This document shows, one piece after another, positions 1 to 12,473 of a stretch of DNA of 64,000 nt. The first letter of the stretch is position 1. The number at the start of each line of letters is the position of its first letter. Source of the stretch: an uncultured Pelagibacteraceae bacterium. GTDB lineage: Bacteria; Pseudomonadota; Alphaproteobacteria; Pelagibacterales; Pelagibacteraceae. The position numbers and the translations under genes were made by a program. The stretch is taken from positions 36,714 through 100,713 of the forward strand of contig CACKXS010000003.1 of assembly GCA_902604305.1 (NCBI GenBank), in the 5' to 3' direction. The notes under the pieces were generated by a model. That model was not told the DNA's origin. It saw only the letters and a program-made list of their open reading frames with translations, and did no database searches.

Positions 1-175
1 TATCAATATGAGGTGATCTCAAAACTGTATATTTTTCAATTTTTGTTGGTAAAGGAATGGGTCCTTTAATATTAGCACCAGTTCTTTTTACTGTATTTAC
101 TATTTCTTCAGTAGATAGATCTAAAATTTTATTATCGTATGCTCTTAATTTAATTCTAATGTTTTGTTTGTCCAT
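1..175 (-). CDS. rpsJ: Ribosomal protein S10, N-terminal part (cut by window edge)
   Basis: The first 58 or so residues of small-subunit protein S10 (NusE), which binds 16S rRNA in the 30S head and pairs with NusB/NusG in antitermination. The start [19 protein letters not shown] and the later stretch [20 protein letters not shown] are characteristic S10 sequence. The ATG at 175 lies 3 bases after the fusA stop, so it is the next gene of the str operon. The rest of the gene lies beyond base 1. There is no tuf gene between fusA and rpsJ; tuf sits about 14 kb away at the head of the same-strand cluster. Confidence 0.96.
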   Translation of the reverse strand, partial: MDKQNIRIKLRAYDNKILDLSTEEIVNTVKRTGANIKGPIPLPTKIEKYTVLRSPHID

Positions 176-178
176 AAT

Positions 179-2257
179 TTAACCTGCTATTTTTTTTGTT
201 ACATCGTCTTGTACATTTTGTGGGACCTTAGAATAATGATCAAAAAACATAGAATATTGAGCTCTGCCTTGAGACATTGATCTCAAATTATTAATATAAC
301 CAAACATGTTTGCTAGAGGAACCATAGCTGTAATAACTGTCGCATTACCACGTTGTTCCTGAGTATTAATTTGTCCTCTTCTGCTATTTAAATCTCCTAT
401 TACATCTCCCATATAATCTTCGGGTGTAACAACCTCAACTCTCATTATTGGTTCTAAAAGTTTTAATGTTCCTCTTGTACATGCTTCTTTAAAACAAGCA
501 CGTGATGCTAATTCAAAAGCTAAAACACTTGAGTCTACATCGTGATGCAAACCATCTAATATTGTTACCTTATAGTCTATCATTGGAAAACCAGCTAATA
601 TTCCACCGTCAGCAATTGTTTCTATTCCTTTTTCGACACCTGGTATAAATTCTTTAGGTATAGCTCCACCTTTAATTTTACTTTCAACTTCACGCCCTTT
701 ACCAGGTTCTAATGGCTCTACTAATAGTTTAACTCTTGCAAACTGTCCAGCGCCTCCGCTTTGTTTTTTATGAGTGTAATCAAATTCAGTGGCATTTTGA
801 AGTGTCTCCCTATAAGCTACTTGAGGAGCTCCTACGTTTGCTTCAACTTTAAATTCTCTTTTCATTCTATCAACAATAATATCTAAATGAAGCTCACCCA
901 TTCCTTTAATTATAGTTTGGCCAGATTCTTCATCTGAAGTTACTCTAAATGATGGATCTTCTTTAGCTAGTCTTCCTAAAGCTTCACCCATTTTTTCTTG
1001 ATCAGCTTTAGTTTTAGGTTCAACAGCAATTTCAATTACTGGATCTGGAAATTCCATAGGCTCCAATAAAACAGGATTATCTTCATCACACAAAGTATGA
1101 CCAGTGATAGTGTATTTTAGCCCTGCTAGAGCAACTATATCTCCAGCATTAGCCTCCTTTATATCTTCTCTTGAGTTTGCATGCATTAAAAGCATTCTTC
1201 CAACTCTCTCTTCTTTTTCTTTTGAGGAATTATATATGCCGGTACCAGTTTTAATTGTACCTGAATAAATTCTTATGAAAGTTAGTGAACCAACAAATGG
1301 ATCATTTGCTACTTTAAAGGCTAAAGCTGAAAAACCTGCATTATCTTCAAATTTCATTTCTAATTCATCATCTGATCCTGGTTTAGTACCTTTAATAGAT
1401 CCTATATCCACTGGACTTGGTAAATAATTTACAACTGCATCTAATAAAGGTTGAACTCCTTTATTTTTAAAAGCTGAACCTGTAGTTATTGGTACAAAAC
1501 TAAAATTTAAACATCCTTTTCTAATACATTTAATTAAATCTGACTCTTGGATTTCTTCACCATTTAAGTATTTTTCCATAAGTTTTTCGTCTTGCTCGAC
1601 GGCCATTTCAACTAATTCTGTTCTATATTTTTGAGAAATTTCTTTAAGATCTTCTGGAATTTCTTTGTATTCCCACTCAGCACCTAATGCTTCATTTTTC
1701 CAAACTTGTGCTTTCATTTTTACTAAATCAACTACTCCAGATAAGGAAGCTTCTATTCCAATAGGAACTTGTAAAACCATTGGCTTAGCACCAAGTCTAT
1801 CCTTAATCATATCTACACATCTAAAAAAGTCAGCTCCTGTTCTATCAAGTTTATTCACAAAGCAAATTCTTGGAACTTTATACTTATCTGCTTGTCTCCA
1901 AACAGTTTCTGATTGTGGTTCAACACCAGCAACTCCATCAAAAACTGCAACCGCTCCATCTAAAACTTTTAATGATCTTTCAACTTCAATGGTAAAGTCT
2001 ACGTGACCGGGTGTATCTATAATATTAATTCTGTGATCTCTCCAAAAACAAGTTGTTGCAGCTGAAGTAATTGTAATACCTCTTTCTTGTTCTTGCTCCA
2101 TCCAGTCCATAGTCGCAGCTCCATCATGGACTTCTCCAATTTTGTGACTTTTTCCTGTGTAATATAAAACTCTTTCTGTTGTAGTGGTTTTACCAGCATC
2201 AATGTGAGCCATAATTCCAATATTTCTATATTTATCTAAAGTATGAGTTCTAGGCAT
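179..2257 (-). CDS. fusA: Elongation factor G
   Basis: EF-G, the GTPase that drives ribosomal translocation and, with RRF, ribosome recycling in the cytoplasm. The 692-residue length is normal for bacterial EF-G. Visible motifs: P-loop AHIDAGKT near residues 17-24, switch region [14 protein letters not shown] near residue 82, and NKLD near residue 136. Domains II-V follow in normal order, ending with the domain IV/V stretch [16 protein letters not shown]. It starts 6 bases after rpsG and is followed after 3 bases by rpsJ, so it is part of a rpsL-rpsG-fusA-rpsJ transcription unit. No second EF-G copy is seen here. Confidence 0.99.
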   Translation of the reverse strand: MPRTHTLDKYRNIGIMAHIDAGKTTTTERVLYYTGKSHKIGEVHDGAATMDWMEQEQERGITITSAATTCFWRDHRINIIDTPGHVDFTIEVERSLKVLDGAVAVFDGVAGVEPQSETVWRQADKYKVPRICFVNKLDRTGADFFRCVDMIKDRLGAKPMVLQVPIGIEASLSGVVDLVKMKAQVWKNEALGAEWEYKEIPEDLKEISQKYRTELVEMAVEQDEKLMEKYLNGEEIQESDLIKCIRKGCLNFSFVPITTGSAFKNKGVQPLLDAVVNYLPSPVDIGSIKGTKPGSDDELEMKFEDNAGFSALAFKVANDPFVGSLTFIRIYSGTIKTGTGIYNSSKEKEERVGRMLLMHANSREDIKEANAGDIVALAGLKYTITGHTLCDEDNPVLLEPMEFPDPVIEIAVEPKTKADQEKMGEALGRLAKEDPSFRVTSDEESGQTIIKGMGELHLDIIVDRMKREFKVEANVGAPQVAYRETLQNATEFDYTHKKQSGGAGQFARVKLLVEPLEPGKGREVESKIKGGAIPKEFIPGVEKGIETIADGGILAGFPMIDYKVTILDGLHHDVDSSVLAFELASRACFKEACTRGTLKLLEPIMRVEVVTPEDYMGDVIGDLNSRRGQINTQEQRGNATVITAMVPLANMFGYINNLRSMSQGRAQYSMFFDHYSKVPQNVQDDVTKKIAG

Positions 2258-2263
2258 AATTTT

Positions 2264-2734
2264 TTACCATCTAAAATGTGCAAAAGCTTTGTTTGACTCT
2301 GCCATTTTATGGGTATCCTCTTTTTTTTTAATAGCTGATCCTTTATTTTGGTAAGCATCATAAATTTCATTAAAAATTTTATCAGACATATTTTTATCTT
2401 TTCTTTTTCTTGATGCGTCTATTAACCATCTTAAGGCAAGAGCTTGTGATCTTTTTGCCTTAACTTCAACTGGTACTTGATAAGTAGCTCCACCAACTCT
2501 TCTAGATCTAACTTCTACAGTAGGTCTAATGTTGTTTATTGCTGTATTAAATATTTCTATTGGTTCATCTTTAGATTTAGATTTAATTTTATCGATAGCA
2601 TCATAGATAATTTTTTCTGCTACAGTTTTTTTTCCATCATACATTATAGAATTAATCAATTTTGGAATGATCAAAGACTTGTATCTTGGATCAACAATTG
2701 GAATTTTTTTTGGTGCTTTTCTTTTTCTTGACAT
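2264..2734 (-). CDS. rpsG: Ribosomal protein S7
   Basis: Small-subunit protein S7, which nucleates assembly of the 16S rRNA 3' major domain. Length 156 residues is typical. Recognisable stretches include KLINSIMYDGKK, RPTVEVRSRRVGGATYQVP and the C-terminal NKAFAHFRW. It begins 8 bases after rpsL. In E. coli S7 represses its operon by binding a long rpsL-rpsG spacer; with only 8 bases here, that site cannot be present in the same form, so any feedback must act elsewhere (inference). Confidence 0.98.
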   Translation of the reverse strand: MSRKRKAPKKIPIVDPRYKSLIIPKLINSIMYDGKKTVAEKIIYDAIDKIKSKSKDEPIEIFNTAINNIRPTVEVRSRRVGGATYQVPVEVKAKRSQALALRWLIDASRKRKDKNMSDKIFNEIYDAYQNKGSAIKKKEDTHKMAESNKAFAHFRW

Positions 2735-2742
2735 GATTATTT

Positions 2743-3114
2743 TTATTTTCCTTTTTTTGCACCGTACTTAGATCTTTGTTGTTTTCTTGCGGTTACTCCT
2801 TGAGTATCTAGATTACCTCTTAAAATATGATATCTCACTCCTGGTAAATCTTTTACCCTTCCTCCTCTAATTAAAACAACTGAGTGTTCTTGTAAATTAT
2901 GTCCTTCGCCAGGAATATAAGAAGTAACTTCATGACCATTAGAAAGTCTAACTCTTGCAACTTTTCTTAAAGCAGAATTTGGTTTTTTAGGAGTTGTTGT
3001 ATAAACTTTTACACAAACACCTCTTTTCTGAGGTGATTTTTCTAAAGCAGGAACTTTGTCCCTTGCTTTTTGTTTGACACGTTTATTTTTTAACAACTGG
3101 TTTATTGTTGGCAT
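2743..3114 (-). CDS. rpsL: Ribosomal protein S12
   Basis: Small-subunit decoding-centre protein S12, 123 residues, full length. The loops that contact the decoding site are intact: [18 protein letters not shown] with the lysine equivalent to E. coli K43, and [13 protein letters not shown] with the K88 equivalent, i.e. the streptomycin-sensitive type as far as these positions tell. It heads the str unit and has its own promoter-like sequence and a folded leader upstream. An AAAGGAA ribosome binding site lies 6-8 bases before the ATG. Confidence 0.99.
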   Translation of the reverse strand: MPTINQLLKNKRVKQKARDKVPALEKSPQKRGVCVKVYTTTPKKPNSALRKVARVRLSNGHEVTSYIPGEGHNLQEHSVVLIRGGRVKDLPGVRYHILRGNLDTQGVTARKQQRSKYGAKKGK

Positions 3115-3237
3115 TATATATTCCTTTAATTTTTTGATGAAATTAGCTCAGGTTTTCATTGGCAGCGTTTAGTACTGAAGTACTACATTCCAACCAAAAA
3201 ATTATCGCCAAAATACTATAGAAATGCTGTTTGTCAA
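3115..3237 (-). promoter_or_regulatory. Promoter and folded 5' leader of rpsL
   Basis: On the minus strand a perfect -35 TTGACA (3237-3232) is followed at 16 bases by TATTTT (3215-3210). The predicted leader then contains two hairpins: TAGTAC-TTCA-GTACTA (3185-3170, 6-bp perfect stem), enclosed by a TTGG/CCAA pairing, and ATGAAA...TTTCAT (3159-3137). The ribosome binding site follows at 3127-3121. A leader of about 95 bases is long for this compact genome, which suggests that it regulates the str operon, possibly as a ribosomal-protein binding site. That function is inference; the repeats are seen directly. Confidence 0.6.
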
Positions 3238-3249
3238 ATTAAATTGCTT

Positions 3250-3269
3250 TAAAAATAAGCTTATTTTTA
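3250..3269 (-). terminator. Possible weak terminator after rpoC
   Basis: A perfect 20-bp palindrome (TAAAAATAAGCTTATTTTTA) that overlaps the rpoC stop codon and lies just before the rpsL promoter. It could fold into an A/T-rich hairpin ending in a U-rich arm. The stem is weak, so read-through from rpoC into rpsL is likely. Function is inferred from position. Confidence 0.35.
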
Positions 3270-6200
3270 TTGATTTACTTGACTTTCTTCAGCTTCAATT
3301 TTTTCTTGCTCTGAAAGAAATTTCTTATCATCTTCTTGGGCTTTTTTGTTCCAGATGTGTTTAACTGATCCAGTACCAGCAGGAACCAGCCTACCGACAA
3401 TTACATTTTCTTTTAAACCAGCCAATTTATCAATTTTACCTTTAATTGCTGCATCTGTTAAAACTCTTGTTGTTTCTTGGAAAGAAGCAGCAGAAATAAA
3501 TGATTCTGTCTGCAGCGAAGCTTTTGTTATCCCCATCAAAACTCTCTCTCCTTTAGCTGGTTTTTTTCCCTCATTCTTTAATTTTTCATTCATTTCTTCG
3601 AATTTAATTTTATCAATAACTTCTCCTGGTAATACCGAAGAATCTCCACTTTCTTTAACTTCAATTTTTTTCAACATTTGTCTTAAAATTGTCTCTATGT
3701 GTTTATCATTAATTATTACACCTTGAAGTCTATATACTTCTTGTACCTGGTTTACAAAATAATCTGTTAATTCTTCTATTCCTAGTATTCTTAAAATATC
3801 ATGAGGTAACGGTTGCCCATCTAATAAATATTCCCCTTTTTTTATTTTTTCTCCTTGGTTAAAATTAATATGCTTTCCCTTTGGAATTAAATAGTTAGAT
3901 GTATCTCCATTTTCTGAGACTATAGACACTCTTTGTTTTCCTCTTACTTCTTTACCAAAATTTACTTTTCCATCATTTTCAGCAATGATAGCGCTATCTT
4001 TCGCTTTTCTCGCTTCAAATAGTTCAGCAACTCTTGGTAGTCCTCCTGTTATGTCTTTTGTTTTAGATGTTTCTTTTGGTAATCTTGCAATAACATCTCC
4101 TGCCGATATTTTTTGACCATCTTGTACTGATAAAATTGAATCTGGAACCAAATAATATCTAGCCTCGTTTTCATCAGCTTTTTTAATTACATTTCCTTTT
4201 TCATCTCTTAATGTAATTCTAGGTTTTAGATCAGTATTTTTTGATTGTGTCTTCCAGTCAACTACGGCTTTTGTAGATATTCCTGTAGTGTCATCTACTG
4301 TTTCAGCTAGTGATACTCCATCAATTAAATCTACATAATTTGCTAAACCATCTTTTTCTGCAATCACTGGTGTAGTATAAGGATCCCATTCACAAATTTT
4401 TGCACCCTTTTTAACTTTATCATCGTTTTGAAAAAATAGTTTCGATCCATAAGGAACTTTGTATGATGCAACTTGTAAACCATTCTCATCTTCTATTGAT
4501 AATTCAGTATTTCTTCCCATTACAACCATGTTTTTCTTTGAATCTTCAAGTAAATTTGTATTAATAACTTTTAGTATTCCGTCGGTTTTTGTAACAATTT
4601 GAGACTCTTGTTTTATAGATGCAGTACCACCAACGTGGAAAGTTCTCATGGTTAATTGAGTACCTGGTTCTCCAATAGATTGAGCAGAAATCATTCCAAT
4701 AGCTTCACCAACATGGACCATTTTTCCTCTAGAAAGATCTCTACCATAACTCATAGCGCAAACACCTTCTTTTGACCCACATGTTATTACAGAATATACT
4801 TTAATAAATTTAACACCTGCAGCATCAATTTTTTCACATCCAGCCTCATCAATCATGCTAGATTTTTTTATAATAACTTCACCAGTGATAGGATTTTTTA
4901 CATCTGCTGCAACAACTCTTCCTAAAGCTCTTTCTGAAAGACTAACAATAACATTTCCTCCCTCAATTATTTCAGATAGAGTAATGCTTCCTGCAGCTTT
5001 TCCACAATCACACTCTTTTTTAGTTATTGTTAAATCTTGAGCAACGTCACAAAGTCTTCTAGTTAAATATCCTGAGTTTGCAGTTTTTAAAGCAGTATCT
5101 GCTAATCCTTTTCTGGCTCCATGAGTTGAGTTAAAATATTCTAAGGCTGTTAAACCTTCTTTAAAATTTGACGTTATAGGTGATTCAATAATTTCTCCTG
5201 AAGGTTTAGCTATTAACCCTCTCATACCCGCAAGCTGTTTCATTTGTGCTGCAGATCCTCTAGCACCACTATCTGCCATCATAAATACAGAGTTTATTTT
5301 TAATCCTTTATCAGTAACTTCAGTTGCGGAAATTCTTTTCATCATTTCAGCCGCTACTCTATCTGTACATTTTGACCACGCATCGACAACTTTGTTGTAT
5401 TTTTCTCCTCTAGTTATAAGTCCTTCCGCATACTGATTTTCATAATCTGAAATAAGTTTCTTTGTCTCTTCAATTAATTGTTGTTTATTTTCAGGAATTA
5501 TTAAATCATCTTTTCCAAAAGAAATTCCAGCTTTAAATGCATGTTTAAAACCTAAATCTTTAAGCTTATCACAGAATATAACAGTAGATTTTTGACCACA
5601 AAATCTAAATACATGATCAATTATTTCTGAAACTACTTTTTTTGGTAATAATCTATCTATTAAAGAAAATTTATTATTAATATTTTTTGGTAAAAGATTT
5701 GCTAATAAAAATCTTCCAGCAGTACTTATATGTTTTTCATATTTTTCTTTACCGTTTTCATCGACAGTAACAAATCTTGAAACAATTCTTGAATGAACTT
5801 TTATTTGACCAGTTTCTAAAGCATGTTCAATTTCTGAATTATTCACAAAATATCCTTCTACTTTCTCAGTTTGATATGGTGATTGAGACAAATAATAAAT
5901 TCCAAGTATCATATCTTGACTTGGCACAATTATAGGTTTTCCATTTGATGGGCTTAATATATTATTGGTCGACATCATTAAAACTCTTGCCTCCAGTTGC
6001 GCTTCTAAACTTAAAGGTATATGAACTGCCATTTGATCACCATCAAAGTCAGCATTAAAAGCTGCGCAGGTTAATGGGTGTAATTCGATAGCATCACCTT
6101 CAATTAGTTTTGGTTCAAATGCTTGAACACCTAACCTATGAAGAGTTGGTGCTCTGTTAAGTATTACCGGGTGTTCTCTAACTATAATTTCTAGGGCATC

Positions 6201-7439
6201 CCAAACTTCATCTCTTTCTCTCTCAACTAACTTTTTAGCCTGTTTAATAGTTGATGCTAGACCCAATTTATTTAATCTTGCATATAAAAATGGTTTAAAT
6301 AATTCTAATGCCATTTTTTTTGGTAGACCACACTCGTGTAATTTTAAATCTGGTCCAACAACAATTACCGATCTTCCAGAGTAATCAACTCTTTTACCTA
6401 ATAAATTCTGTCTAAATCTTCCTTGTTTACCCTTTAGCATTTCTGCTAAAGATTTAAGCGGTCTTTTCCCGGTACCAGTAATTACTCTTCCTCTTCTTCC
6501 ATTATCAAACAATGCATCGACAGATTCTTGCAACATTCTTTTTTCATTTCTAACAATTATATCTGGAGCCTTTAAATCTATTAATCTTTTTAAACGATTA
6601 TTTCTATTTATAACTCTTCTGTACAAGTCATTTAAATCAGATGTTGCAAATCTTCCACCATCTAAAGGTACTAGTGGTCTTAGCTCTGGTGGTATTACAG
6701 GTATTACTGTCAATATCATCCACTCAGGTTTGTTGCCTGTTTCAATAAATGATTCTATTAATTTTAATCTTTTTATTGATCTTTCTTCAGCAACTTTCGA
6801 TTTTGTTTCATTAATTGTTTTAATCAATAAGTTTTTTTCTTCTTCTAAATTTAAAGATTTCAAAATTTCTAATATAGCCTCAGCACCAATTCCCGCTGAA
6901 AATGCTTCTTCACCATATTCGTCTTGATATTTAACAAGTTCTTCTTCATTTAATAATTGATGTTTTTTTAAATTAGTTAATCCAGGTTCTATAACTATAA
7001 AACTTTCAAAATAAAGCACCCTTTCAACTTCTTTTAGTTTCATATCTATAGTTAAAGAAATTCTACTTGGTAAAGATTTTAAAAACCAAATATGAGCAAC
7101 TGGTGTTGCTAAATTGATATGACCCATTCTTTCCCGTCTAACATTAGACTTTGTAACTTCAACTCCACATTTTTCACAAATAATTCCTCTAAATTTCATT
7201 CTCTTATATTTTCCGCACAAACATTCATAATCTTTAATTGGTCCAAATATTCTTGCACAAAAAAGACCATCCTTTTCAGGTCTAAAAGTTCTATAGTTTA
7301 TTGTTTCGGGTTTTTTTATTTCGCCATAGGTCCATGATTTTATTTTTTCAGGACTTGCGAGTGTAATTTTAATACTATTAAAGTTCTGTGATTCTGATAT
7401 TTCTGAATTTTTAAATAAATCTGTTATTTCTTTTTTCAT
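3267..7439 (-). CDS. rpoC: RNA polymerase beta' subunit
   Basis: The 1390-residue beta' subunit, which forms the DNA clamp and contributes the catalytic magnesium site. Seen in order: N-terminal zinc-binding cysteines ([11 protein letters not shown]...CEKCG, about residues 70-90), the zipper/lid region, the absolutely conserved [12 protein letters not shown] near residue 460 whose aspartates hold the metal, the trigger-loop/bridge-helix region, a second cysteine cluster (CDCGKAAGS... [16 protein letters not shown]), then [20 protein letters not shown], and a C-terminal acidic tail. It starts 2 bases after rpoB, so translational coupling is expected. Full length, nothing unusual. Confidence 0.99.
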   Translation of the reverse strand: MKKEITDLFKNSEISESQNFNSIKITLASPEKIKSWTYGEIKKPETINYRTFRPEKDGLFCARIFGPIKDYECLCGKYKRMKFRGIICEKCGVEVTKSNVRRERMGHINLATPVAHIWFLKSLPSRISLTIDMKLKEVERVLYFESFIVIEPGLTNLKKHQLLNEEELVKYQDEYGEEAFSAGIGAEAILEILKSLNLEEEKNLLIKTINETKSKVAEERSIKRLKLIESFIETGNKPEWMILTVIPVIPPELRPLVPLDGGRFATSDLNDLYRRVINRNNRLKRLIDLKAPDIIVRNEKRMLQESVDALFDNGRRGRVITGTGKRPLKSLAEMLKGKQGRFRQNLLGKRVDYSGRSVIVVGPDLKLHECGLPKKMALELFKPFLYARLNKLGLASTIKQAKKLVERERDEVWDALEIIVREHPVILNRAPTLHRLGVQAFEPKLIEGDAIELHPLTCAAFNADFDGDQMAVHIPLSLEAQLEARVLMMSTNNILSPSNGKPIIVPSQDMILGIYYLSQSPYQTEKVEGYFVNNSEIEHALETGQIKVHSRIVSRFVTVDENGKEKYEKHISTAGRFLLANLLPKNINNKFSLIDRLLPKKVVSEIIDHVFRFCGQKSTVIFCDKLKDLGFKHAFKAGISFGKDDLIIPENKQQLIEETKKLISDYENQYAEGLITRGEKYNKVVDAWSKCTDRVAAEMMKRISATEVTDKGLKINSVFMMADSGARGSAAQMKQLAGMRGLIAKPSGEIIESPITSNFKEGLTALEYFNSTHGARKGLADTALKTANSGYLTRRLCDVAQDLTITKKECDCGKAAGSITLSEIIEGGNVIVSLSERALGRVVAADVKNPITGEVIIKKSSMIDEAGCEKIDAAGVKFIKVYSVITCGSKEGVCAMSYGRDLSRGKMVHVGEAIGMISAQSIGEPGTQLTMRTFHVGGTASIKQESQIVTKTDGILKVINTNLLEDSKKNMVVMGRNTELSIEDENGLQVASYKVPYGSKLFFQNDDKVKKGAKICEWDPYTTPVIAEKDGLANYVDLIDGVSLAETVDDTTGISTKAVVDWKTQSKNTDLKPRITLRDEKGNVIKKADENEARYYLVPDSILSVQDGQKISAGDVIARLPKETSKTKDITGGLPRVAELFEARKAKDSAIIAENDGKVNFGKEVRGKQRVSIVSENGDTSNYLIPKGKHINFNQGEKIKKGEYLLDGQPLPHDILRILGIEELTDYFVNQVQEVYRLQGVIINDKHIETILRQMLKKIEVKESGDSSVLPGEVIDKIKFEEMNEKLKNEGKKPAKGERVLMGITKASLQTESFISAASFQETTRVLTDAAIKGKIDKLAGLKENVIVGRLVPAGTGSVKHIWNKKAQEDDKKFLSEQEKIEAEESQVNQ

Positions 7440-7441
7440 AA

Positions 7442-10400
7442 TTAATTTAATTCCACATTTAATGCTAAGGATTTGATTTCTTTAACTAGTACGTTAAAGG
7501 ATTCTGGTATTCCAGATTCGAAATTTTCTTCTCCTTTAACAATAGTTTCATAAACTTTTACTCTACCCGCCACATCATCAGATTTTACTGTTAGGATTTC
7601 TTGGAGTGTATACGAGGCTCCATATGCTTCTAATGCCCATACTTCCATTTCTCCAAATCTTTGCCCTCCAAGTTGAGCTTTTCCACCTAGTGGCTGTTGT
7701 GTAACTAAACTATAAGGACCAGTCGATCTAGCATGAATTTTGTCTTCAACTAAATGATGGAGTTTGAGCATATAAATTGTTCCAACTGTAACTGATCTAT
7801 CAAATCTTTCTCCGGTTCTTCCATCCCATAAATATGTTTGACCTGAGCTTGGTAAGTTGGCTAATTCTAGCATTTTTGTAACGTCGTTTTCTTTTGCTCC
7901 ATCGAATACAGGTGTTGCTATTGGAATTCCGTTTTGAACATTTTCACATAGATCTTTAAATTCCGAATTTGTCAAATTTTCTATCGAATTTTCATAAACT
8001 TCTTTTCCATAAACAGAAGTTAAAAAATCAGAAAATTTTTTATTTTTTTCAATTTTTTTCTGATTATCATTAATTAATTTCTTTAATGTTTCACCTAGTT
8101 CTGTACAGGACCAACCCAAGTGAGTTTCCAAAATTTGGCCAACATTCATACGACTAGGAACTCCTAAAGGATTTAAGACTATGTCAACTGCTTTTCCATT
8201 TTCTTGATATGGCATGTCTTCTACAGGAACAATTTTACTAACTACTCCCTTGTTTCCATGTCTTCCAGACATTTTATCTCCAGGTCTCAATCTTCTTTTG
8301 ATGGCAACAAACACTTTAACCATTTTCATTACACTTGGCAGCAAATCGTCACCTTGTTTTATTTTTAATACCTTATCTTCAAATCTATCCTGTATATCTT
8401 TTTTTGCTATATTGTATTGGTTTTTTAACTGAGATAAATCATCCAACTTTTTTTCATCTGACAAAGATAATTTAAAGATGTCTTTTGTGTTAAGGACCTT
8501 TATATTTTCTTCATTTATTTCAACACCTTGTTCTAATTCCTTTATTTTTTTTGACAACTTTGCTCCAGATATTATTGACAAAGCTCTTTGTTTGATACTT
8601 CTTTCTAAAATTTCTTCTTCAACTATTTTATCTTGTTGAACAGAGTCTATTTCTGCTCTTTCAATTGTAATTGACCTTTCATCTTTTTCTATACCGTGAC
8701 GATTAAAAACTCTTACATCAACCACAGTACCTCCGCTGCCACTTGGCATTTTTAATGAAGTATCTGTAACATCAATGGCTTTTTCTCCAAAAATTGATCT
8801 TAAAAGTTTTTCCTCTGGTCCTGAAGCTGAGTCTCCTTTGGGTGTAACTTTCCCAACTAGTATATCTCCTGGTTTTACTTCTGCTCCTATATAAACTACG
8901 CCAGACTCATCTAAATTTTTTAATGATTCTTCGTTAACATTAGGAATGTCTCTGGTAATATCCTCTTCCCCAAGTTTTGTATCTCTAGCCATTACTTCAT
9001 ATTCTTCTATATGAATTGATGTAAAAACATCATCGGTTACGCATCTTTCTGAAATTAGTATTGAATCTTCAAAATTGTATCCCTGCCATGGCATAAATGC
9101 TACTGTCACATTTTTCCCAAGAGCTAATTCACCAATTTTTGTAGATGGACCATCGGCAATAATGTCACCTGATTTAACTTTATCACCAACTCTTACTAAA
9201 GGTTTTTGGTTTATACATGTATTTTGATTTGATCTTTTAAATTTTTGTAAATTGTAAATATCTACACCAGATTTAGTAAAATCTTTTTCATTAGTTGCTT
9301 TAATTACAATTCTTTTACCGTCAATTTTATCAACTATACCATCTCTTTTTGCAACAATTGTAACTCCAGAATCTAGGGCTACATCACTTTCAATACCTGT
9401 ACCAACTAGTGGTGCCTCAGGTTTTAATAATGGAACTGCCTGTCTCATCATATTTGATCCCATTAAGGCTCTATTAGCATCATCATTTTCAAGAAAAGGT
9501 ATTAATGATGCAGCTACTGAAACAAGTTGTTTTGGTGACACATCTATATAATCAATATTTTCAGGTTTAGATAAAATAAAATTTAAATTTTGTCTGCAAG
9601 AAACCAATTGTTCTTTAAATTTAGAATTTTTATCAATTATTGAATTTGCTTGAGCAATTGTAAATTTTGTTTCTTCCATTGCTGATAAATATTCAATTTT
9701 TTCTTGAACAATTCCATTTTTAACTTTCTTATAAGGGCTTTCAATAAACCCATACTTATTAATTTTAGAATAAGTAGATAAACTATTTATTAATCCAATA
9801 TTTGGTCCTTCAGGAGTTTCTATAGGGCAAATCCTTCCGTAATGGGTTGGATGAACATCTCTAACTTCAAATCCTGCTCTTTCTCTTGTTAGACCGCCTG
9901 GTCCTAAAGCTGAGACTCTTCTTTTATGAGTTATTTCAGATAATGGGTTTGTTTGATCCATAAATTGTGACAATTGTGAAGTTGCAAAAAAATCTTTTAA
10001 TGAGATTGTTAATGGTTTAGCATTAATTAAGTCTTGGGGCATAGCTGACTCTATGTCTAAGGTAGTCATTTTTTCTTTGATAGCTCTTTCCATTCTGTAA
10101 ACACCAATTCTAGCCTGATTTTCTACTAGTTCTCCTACAGATCTAACTCTTCTATTTCCCAGATGGTCTATATCATCAACTTCATCCTTTCCATCTCTAA
10201 GATCGAGCATTTTTTTAACTATAGCAATAATGTCATCATTTCTTAAAATTGTAATTTTATCTGAACACATAAGATTTAATCTTGAGTTCATTTTAACTCT
10301 TCCTACGTCTGATAAGTCATAACGATCAGAGCTAAAAAAAAGATTATTAAAAATTTGTGAAGCTATCTCTATTGTTGGAGGCTCTCCTGGCCGCAACATC

Positions 10401-11524
10401 TTATAAATCTCAGTAATTGAATCGTTTTTATTATCATTTTTATCTGCTAATAAAGTTTGTAAAATGTAAGCTCCCTTGCTTATTGAATTAGTTTTTGAAA
10501 TTTCAACTGAAGTAATATTTTCTTGTAAAATTTTATCTAAAATAGTTTCATTAATTTCAGTTCCTATTTTAAAGTTTTCTTCATTAATTTTGATATCTTT
10601 GTGGAGATATTTTCCATACAAAGAGTTATTTGAAACATATATTTCTTTTAATCCATCATTAGATAATTTTTTAGCAGTTAAAAAATTTATTTTTTCACCT
10701 AATTTAACTACTACTTTTTGATTTTTTGCATCAATAACTTCCTCTGAAAAATTTTTTGTTTTATAGTTTTCAGGATCAAATTTAGTCTTCCATTTATTTA
10801 TTTTTTTATCATAATAATATGTTTCTTTTTCATAAAATTCATTAACAATTTCACTTTTTGACAAACCTAAGGCTTGTAAAAGTGTTGTGACATAAATTTT
10901 CTTTTTTCTGTCAATTCTAAAATATAAAAAATCTTTCACATCAAATTCAAAATCAAGCCATGAACCTCTGTTAGGTATTACTCTACAGTTAAAAAGTAAT
11001 TTACCACTAGCATGCGATTTTCCTCTATCATGATCAAAGAATACTCCTGGACTCCTGTGCATTTGATTTACAACTACTCTTTGGACTCCATTTGTAATAA
11101 ATGTACCACTATTAGTCATCATTGGAACTTCTCCCATATAAACCTCTTGTTCCTTAGCAGATAAAATATCTTTTGTATTATTTTCTTGATCGATTTCATA
11201 AACAACTAATCTTAATGTACACTTCAAAGCAGCAGAGTATGTTAAGCCTCTTGCGATACATTCTTCAACATCAAATTTTGGTTTTTCTAATCTGTAAGAA
11301 ATATATTCTAACGTTGCTTTATCGTTAAGATCTTCGATGGGAAATATACTTTTAAATACTCTATCAAACCCTTTAACCAAATTTTGATCGACTTCATTTT
11401 TATATTCGGTTAATTGTTTATAAGAATTTTTCTGAACTTCAATTAGATTGGGTATTGATAAACTTTCTTTAAGTTTACCAAAATTTTTTCTTATATTTTT
11501 CTTTTCAGTAAAAGATAAATCCAT
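7442..11524 (-). CDS. rpoB: RNA polymerase beta subunit
   Basis: The 1360-residue beta subunit. The rifampicin-binding cluster around residues 515-545 reads [19 protein letters not shown] followed by [20 protein letters not shown]; it matches the wild-type sensitive consensus at the usual resistance positions. Other landmarks are [14 protein letters not shown], the active-site stretch GYNFEDSI, and the C-terminal [18 protein letters not shown]. Transcribed after rplL with a 50-base spacer that contains a hairpin, and followed 2 bases later by rpoC. Confidence 0.99.
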   Translation of the reverse strand: MDLSFTEKKNIRKNFGKLKESLSIPNLIEVQKNSYKQLTEYKNEVDQNLVKGFDRVFKSIFPIEDLNDKATLEYISYRLEKPKFDVEECIARGLTYSAALKCTLRLVVYEIDQENNTKDILSAKEQEVYMGEVPMMTNSGTFITNGVQRVVVNQMHRSPGVFFDHDRGKSHASGKLLFNCRVIPNRGSWLDFEFDVKDFLYFRIDRKKKIYVTTLLQALGLSKSEIVNEFYEKETYYYDKKINKWKTKFDPENYKTKNFSEEVIDAKNQKVVVKLGEKINFLTAKKLSNDGLKEIYVSNNSLYGKYLHKDIKINEENFKIGTEINETILDKILQENITSVEISKTNSISKGAYILQTLLADKNDNKNDSITEIYKMLRPGEPPTIEIASQIFNNLFFSSDRYDLSDVGRVKMNSRLNLMCSDKITILRNDDIIAIVKKMLDLRDGKDEVDDIDHLGNRRVRSVGELVENQARIGVYRMERAIKEKMTTLDIESAMPQDLINAKPLTISLKDFFATSQLSQFMDQTNPLSEITHKRRVSALGPGGLTRERAGFEVRDVHPTHYGRICPIETPEGPNIGLINSLSTYSKINKYGFIESPYKKVKNGIVQEKIEYLSAMEETKFTIAQANSIIDKNSKFKEQLVSCRQNLNFILSKPENIDYIDVSPKQLVSVAASLIPFLENDDANRALMGSNMMRQAVPLLKPEAPLVGTGIESDVALDSGVTIVAKRDGIVDKIDGKRIVIKATNEKDFTKSGVDIYNLQKFKRSNQNTCINQKPLVRVGDKVKSGDIIADGPSTKIGELALGKNVTVAFMPWQGYNFEDSILISERCVTDDVFTSIHIEEYEVMARDTKLGEEDITRDIPNVNEESLKNLDESGVVYIGAEVKPGDILVGKVTPKGDSASGPEEKLLRSIFGEKAIDVTDTSLKMPSGSGGTVVDVRVFNRHGIEKDERSITIERAEIDSVQQDKIVEEEILERSIKQRALSIISGAKLSKKIKELEQGVEINEENIKVLNTKDIFKLSLSDEKKLDDLSQLKNQYNIAKKDIQDRFEDKVLKIKQGDDLLPSVMKMVKVFVAIKRRLRPGDKMSGRHGNKGVVSKIVPVEDMPYQENGKAVDIVLNPLGVPSRMNVGQILETHLGWSCTELGETLKKLINDNQKKIEKNKKFSDFLTSVYGKEVYENSIENLTNSEFKDLCENVQNGIPIATPVFDGAKENDVTKMLELANLPSSGQTYLWDGRTGERFDRSVTVGTIYMLKLHHLVEDKIHARSTGPYSLVTQQPLGGKAQLGGQRFGEMEVWALEAYGASYTLQEILTVKSDDVAGRVKVYETIVKGEENFESGIPESFNVLVKEIKSLALNVELN

Positions 11525-11535
11525 TTATAGCAATC

Positions 11536-11554
11536 GTTGATTTAATAAATCAAC
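11536..11554 (-). other. Hairpin in the rplL-rpoB spacer
   Basis: A perfect inverted repeat GTTGATTT-AAT-AAATCAAC lies in the only sizeable spacer of the rplK-rpoC run. On the transcribed (minus) strand it is not followed by a U-run, so it is not a standard intrinsic terminator. In E. coli the corresponding spacer carries an attenuator and an RNase III processing site that set the ribosomal-protein to polymerase ratio. By analogy this hairpin may serve processing; that is inference. Confidence 0.45.
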
Positions 11555-11574
11555 AATTAAAATTCTTTCTTTTG

Positions 11575-11946
11575 TTACTTAAGTTCTACTTTAGCGCCTG
11601 CTGCTTCTAATTTAGCTTTAATTTCGTCGGCTTCTTTTTTATTAACACCTGTTTTTACTTCTTTAGGTGCGCCTTCAACTAAATCTTTAGCTTCTTTTAG
11701 ACCAAGTGAAGTAATAGTTCTTACTTCTTTAATCACATTAATTTTTTTGTCTCCTGCTGCTGCAAGTACAATTGTAAACTCATCTTTTTCTTCTGCAGGT
11801 GCTGCTCCACCAGCTGCTGCTGGTGCTGCTGCTACAGCTGCTGCTGCTGTAACTCCCCATTTTTCTTCAAGCTGCTTAGAAAGTTCTGCTGCTTCAACAA
11901 CAGTTAAACTAGATAAGTCTTCTATAATTTTATTTAGATCTGCCAT
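11575..11946 (-). CDS. rplL: Ribosomal protein L7/L12
   Basis: Stalk protein L7/L12, 123 residues, which recruits GTPase factors to the ribosome. Layout: N-terminal dimerisation helices ([20 protein letters not shown]), an alanine/proline-rich hinge near residues 34-52 ([18 protein letters not shown]), and the globular C-terminal domain with [20 protein letters not shown] and AGAKVELK. It follows rplJ after 15 bases, the usual L10-L12 pair. Confidence 0.98.
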   Translation of the reverse strand: MADLNKIIEDLSSLTVVEAAELSKQLEEKWGVTAAAAVAAAPAAAGGAAPAEEKDEFTIVLAAAGDKKINVIKEVRTITSLGLKEAKDLVEGAPKEVKTGVNKKEADEIKAKLEAAGAKVELK

Positions 11947-11961
11947 ATTAATTTGCCTAGG

Positions 11962-12471
11962 TTATTTTTTTGATTTTTCCAGCGCCAAAATAGCGATTTT
12001 TGAGGCAGGTGCAAGTAAAATACTTGCAATTTTTTGTGCTGGTGATCTCAAAATACCCACAATTTTAGCCCTTGCTTCATCTAATGACGGTAAAGTAGCG
12101 ACATTTTTTACTCCTGCAACATCCAATATATCGTTACCCATGATTCCACCAAGAATCTTAAGGTTGCTATTTTCTTTAGAAAAATTAGTTAATATTTTTG
12201 CAGATGTTATGGCATCCTTTGATAATGCAACTGCTGTTGGTCCTGTAAATAGATTTGATAATTCTTTGCATCTTGTTTTCTCAAGTGCTATTTTCGTTAT
12301 TCTATTTTTTGTAATTTTAAAAATAATTCCATGCTCTCTCATTTTTGCTCGAAGGTTATCTAGTTGATTCACCGTTAACCCTTGATAATGAGCAACTATC
12401 ACAGCTTCAGATTTATCAAACTGAGTTGTCATTTCAGAAATATAGTTTTGTTTTTTTTCTTTATTCATCAT
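11962..12471 (-). CDS. rplJ: Ribosomal protein L10
   Basis: Stalk-base protein L10, 169 residues, which anchors L7/L12 dimers through its C-terminal helix. Conserved stretches include EAVIVAHYQGLTVNQLDNLR, FKITKNRITKIAL and LFTGPTAVAL. It begins only 2 bases after the rplA stop, so the long L10-binding leader known from E. coli cannot be present directly upstream. Two adjacent ATG codons occur at the start; either may be used. Confidence 0.97.
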   Translation of the reverse strand: MMNKEKKQNYISEMTTQFDKSEAVIVAHYQGLTVNQLDNLRAKMREHGIIFKITKNRITKIALEKTRCKELSNLFTGPTAVALSKDAITSAKILTNFSKENSNLKILGGIMGNDILDVAGVKNVATLPSLDEARAKIVGILRSPAQKIASILLAPASKIAILALEKSKK

Positions 12472-12473
12472 AA

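Noticed and set aside
1665-2006. 113-residue plus-strand frame opposite fusA
   Set aside because: Antisense shadow of a highly conserved gene; serine/threonine-rich composition typical of reversed codons and no ribosome binding site.
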